Positions 62,829-64,000 of a DNA stretch of 64,000 bases are shown here, piece after piece; position 1 is the first letter of the stretch; each line of letters starts with the position of its first letter. Both the position numbers and the translations under genes were made by a program. This stretch comes from an uncultured Dehalococcoidia bacterium (GTDB lineage Bacteria > Chloroflexota > Dehalococcoidia > Lucifugimonadales > UBA1123), in the NCBI GenBank assembly GCA_951812505.1, contig CATOSI010000003.1, forward strand, positions 434,001 to 498,000, in the 5' to 3' direction. Below the pieces are notes generated by a model, which saw only the letters and a program-made list of their open reading frames with translations, ran no database searches and was not told the DNA's origin.

Positions 62829-62834
62829 TATAAT
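62829..62834 (+). promoter_or_regulatory. -10 element before the Uma2 gene
   Basis: TATAAT lies 30 bp before ATG 62864. No convincing -35 is present 17 bp upstream. Confidence 0.45.
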
Positions 62835-62863
62835 TGAGATGCGACAGTCAGTGGGAGGCGGAG

Positions 62864-63460
62864 ATGGTTATACACGAAACTAAGAGGAAGTTTACATACG
62901 AAGACTATGTGAAGACGCCGGAAGGCGAGCGGTACGAACTTCTGGACGGGGAGTTGATAATGGCGGCTGTGCCGAATATGGCACACCAGAGTACACAGTC
63001 TAATTTAGGCGGAGAGTTCTACATTCTCGTGAGAGACGCCGATCTGGGATGGGTCTATTTCTCTCCGACGGACGTGTACCTGTCGGACACGGATGTGGTT
63101 CAGCCGGATTTGATCTTTATATCCAAGTCCCGGTCGCACATCAGGACAGGAAAGAATATCCGAGGCGCGCCGGACTTGGTGGTCGAGATTCTGTCGCCTT
63201 CCACATCCGCCAATGACTGGGGATACAAACGCGATCTGTACGCGAAGTATGGCGTCAAGGAATACTGGCTCGTGGACCCATACGCCAAGCAGGTGATGGC
63301 GCCGCTGCTGAAAGACAGGAGCTATGAGATAGTGGGCGTTTACCGGGAAGACGACACGCTGAGGTCGCCGACGCTGGAAGGGTTCGAGCTTGATCTCGGA
63401 AGAGTCTTCGACGAAGTGTTTGATGATATTCTGGCGGATGTTCTCGAGGATATGTCCTGA
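62864..63460 (+). CDS. Uma2 family protein
   Basis: A 198-residue Uma2 (DUF820) protein: KFTYEDYVKTPEGERYELLDGEL, VVQPDLIFISK, APDLVVEILSPST and KRDLYAKYGVKEYWLVDP, a complete PD-(D/E)XK-like core. ATG 62864 with GGGAGGCGGAG upstream. Role unknown; such genes are often multicopy in Chloroflexota and cyanobacteria. A second copy lies at 60288. Confidence 0.9.
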   Translation: MVIHETKRKFTYEDYVKTPEGERYELLDGELIMAAVPNMAHQSTQSNLGGEFYILVRDADLGWVYFSPTDVYLSDTDVVQPDLIFISKSRSHIRTGKNIRGAPDLVVEILSPSTSANDWGYKRDLYAKYGVKEYWLVDPYAKQVMAPLLKDRSYEIVGVYREDDTLRSPTLEGFELDLGRVFDEVFDDILADVLEDMS

Positions 63461-63499
63461 AGCGGCCTATCCGACGTTAATTACCACAAGGGGAATTCT

Positions 63500-64000
63500 A
63501 TGACGTATTCGGCGATTATCGTGGGGGCGGGACACAACGGGCTCGTCGCGGCCAACTACCTGGCGAAGGCGGGCGGGCGAGTGCTTGTACTGGAACGCCG
63601 GGACTTCGTGGGAGGGGCGTGCATAACCGAGGAACTATTCCCAGACTTCCGGGTCTCGTCGTGCTCGTACATATGCCATATGCTCCAGGGCAAGGTGATT
63701 GACGACCTGGACCTCCGAAATCACGGACTCGACATCCATCCAGTGGACCCGTATCGCTTCCAACCGTTTCCAAGCGGAAACTATATGCTGCGGTGGCACG
63801 ATCAGGAGCGCAATACCGAGGAGATAGCGCGAATGTCATCGCGCGACGTGGCAGGATACCAGCGCTACCAGGACTTCATGCGGAGGGCCGCGGGCATCCT
63901 GCATCGCTACTTCCTGGAGAGTCCTCCGACGCTGGCGCAGGTTACGGAGGACGTTCGTGGGACCCGGGATGAGGCCGTTTGGGAGCGTATGCTGACCGGG
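63500..64000 (+). CDS. FAD-dependent oxidoreductase, phytoene-dehydrogenase-like (partial)
   Basis: The first 167 codons of a protein of the CrtI/COG1233 type that runs off the window. The N-terminal FAD loop is IIVGAGHNGLVAANYLA with ERRDFVGGACITEE following, typical of the phytoene-dehydrogenase-related family. AAGGGG precedes the ATG. Function beyond the fold cannot be told from the fragment. Confidence 0.85.
   Translation, partial: MTYSAIIVGAGHNGLVAANYLAKAGGRVLVLERRDFVGGACITEELFPDFRVSSCSYICHMLQGKVIDDLDLRNHGLDIHPVDPYRFQPFPSGNYMLRWHDQERNTEEIARMSSRDVAGYQRYQDFMRRAAGILHRYFLESPPTLAQVTEDVRGTRDEAVWERMLTG

Overview
The window reads as a chromosomal segment of a Chloroflexota bacterium, most likely from the Dehalococcoidia/SAR202 branch. 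This is an inference from gene content and order: ftsA-ftsZ followed by nrdR and a B12-dependent ribonucleotide reductase, yceD-rpmF-fabD-nusB-acpP, an aroK-aroB fusion, many SDR oxidoreductases, DUF1501/DUF1800, LhgO, SMP-30 and Uma2 proteins. Start codons are often TTG or GTG. Genes are densely packed on both strands. I saw no tRNA, rRNA, CRISPR array, insertion sequence or prophage.

Layout. Positions 1-8.3 kb (+ strand): the end of ftsA, ftsZ, a terminator, two helically phased NrdR boxes, nrdR, nrdJ, a PdxA2-type dehydrogenase, a DUF2786 protein, proC, yggT and a small ORF between 18-bp inverted repeats. 8.4-12.4 kb (- strand): yggU, a HepT/MntA-type pair whose toxin has lost its catalytic motif, two SDRs (one without cofactor and catalytic residues), birA and a Ddn-like protein. 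12.6-17 kb (+): a serine-dehydrogenase-type protease, rplS and priA. 16.9-28.3 kb (-): Nudix/PPK2, an NHL propeller, DUF1501/DUF1800, a Fur-family regulator with its operator, gyrA, a glutamine-amidotransferase-fold protein without its catalytic triad, and a crotonase.

28.4-36.8 kb: a PIN-domain toxin coupled to an unusual partner, SMP-30, flavin reductase, a K+ channel, a ferredoxin:thioredoxin reductase-glutaredoxin cluster, a tgt-SRAP-methyltransferase operon and two hot-dog dehydratases. 36.9-43.3 kb: Mrp and MIP18 as separate genes, a lipoprotein, uvrB, a membrane protein, a lone TPP-enzyme Pyr domain and rpiB. 43.7-53.5 kb: a large alpha/beta hydrolase, VapBC, a Vms1/VLRF1-type release factor, an SDR, a P-loop kinase, an ABC importer (ATPase, permease, lipoprotein), pyrE and TauE. 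53.5-57.9 kb (-): aroKB, acpP, nusB, fabD, rpmF, yceD. 58-64 kb: a sugar-phosphate isomerase-type barrel, a novel zinc/glycine-alanine-rich protein next to a Uma2 protein, lhgO, a second Uma2 protein and the start of an FAD oxidoreductase.

Three repeat classes stand out: a palindromic CCCGC...GCGGG element that has also entered the priA and aroKB reading frames, a CCTCTCCC...GGGAGAGG palindrome, and five intergenic clusters of short CAGGT/CTGGT-type cores spaced about 10-12 bp apart. The best leads for undescribed biology are these phased clusters, the PIN toxin with an inactivated PD-(D/E)XK-like partner, the split-zinc-module protein at 59.0-60.2 kb, and several proteins that keep an enzyme fold but lack its active site.
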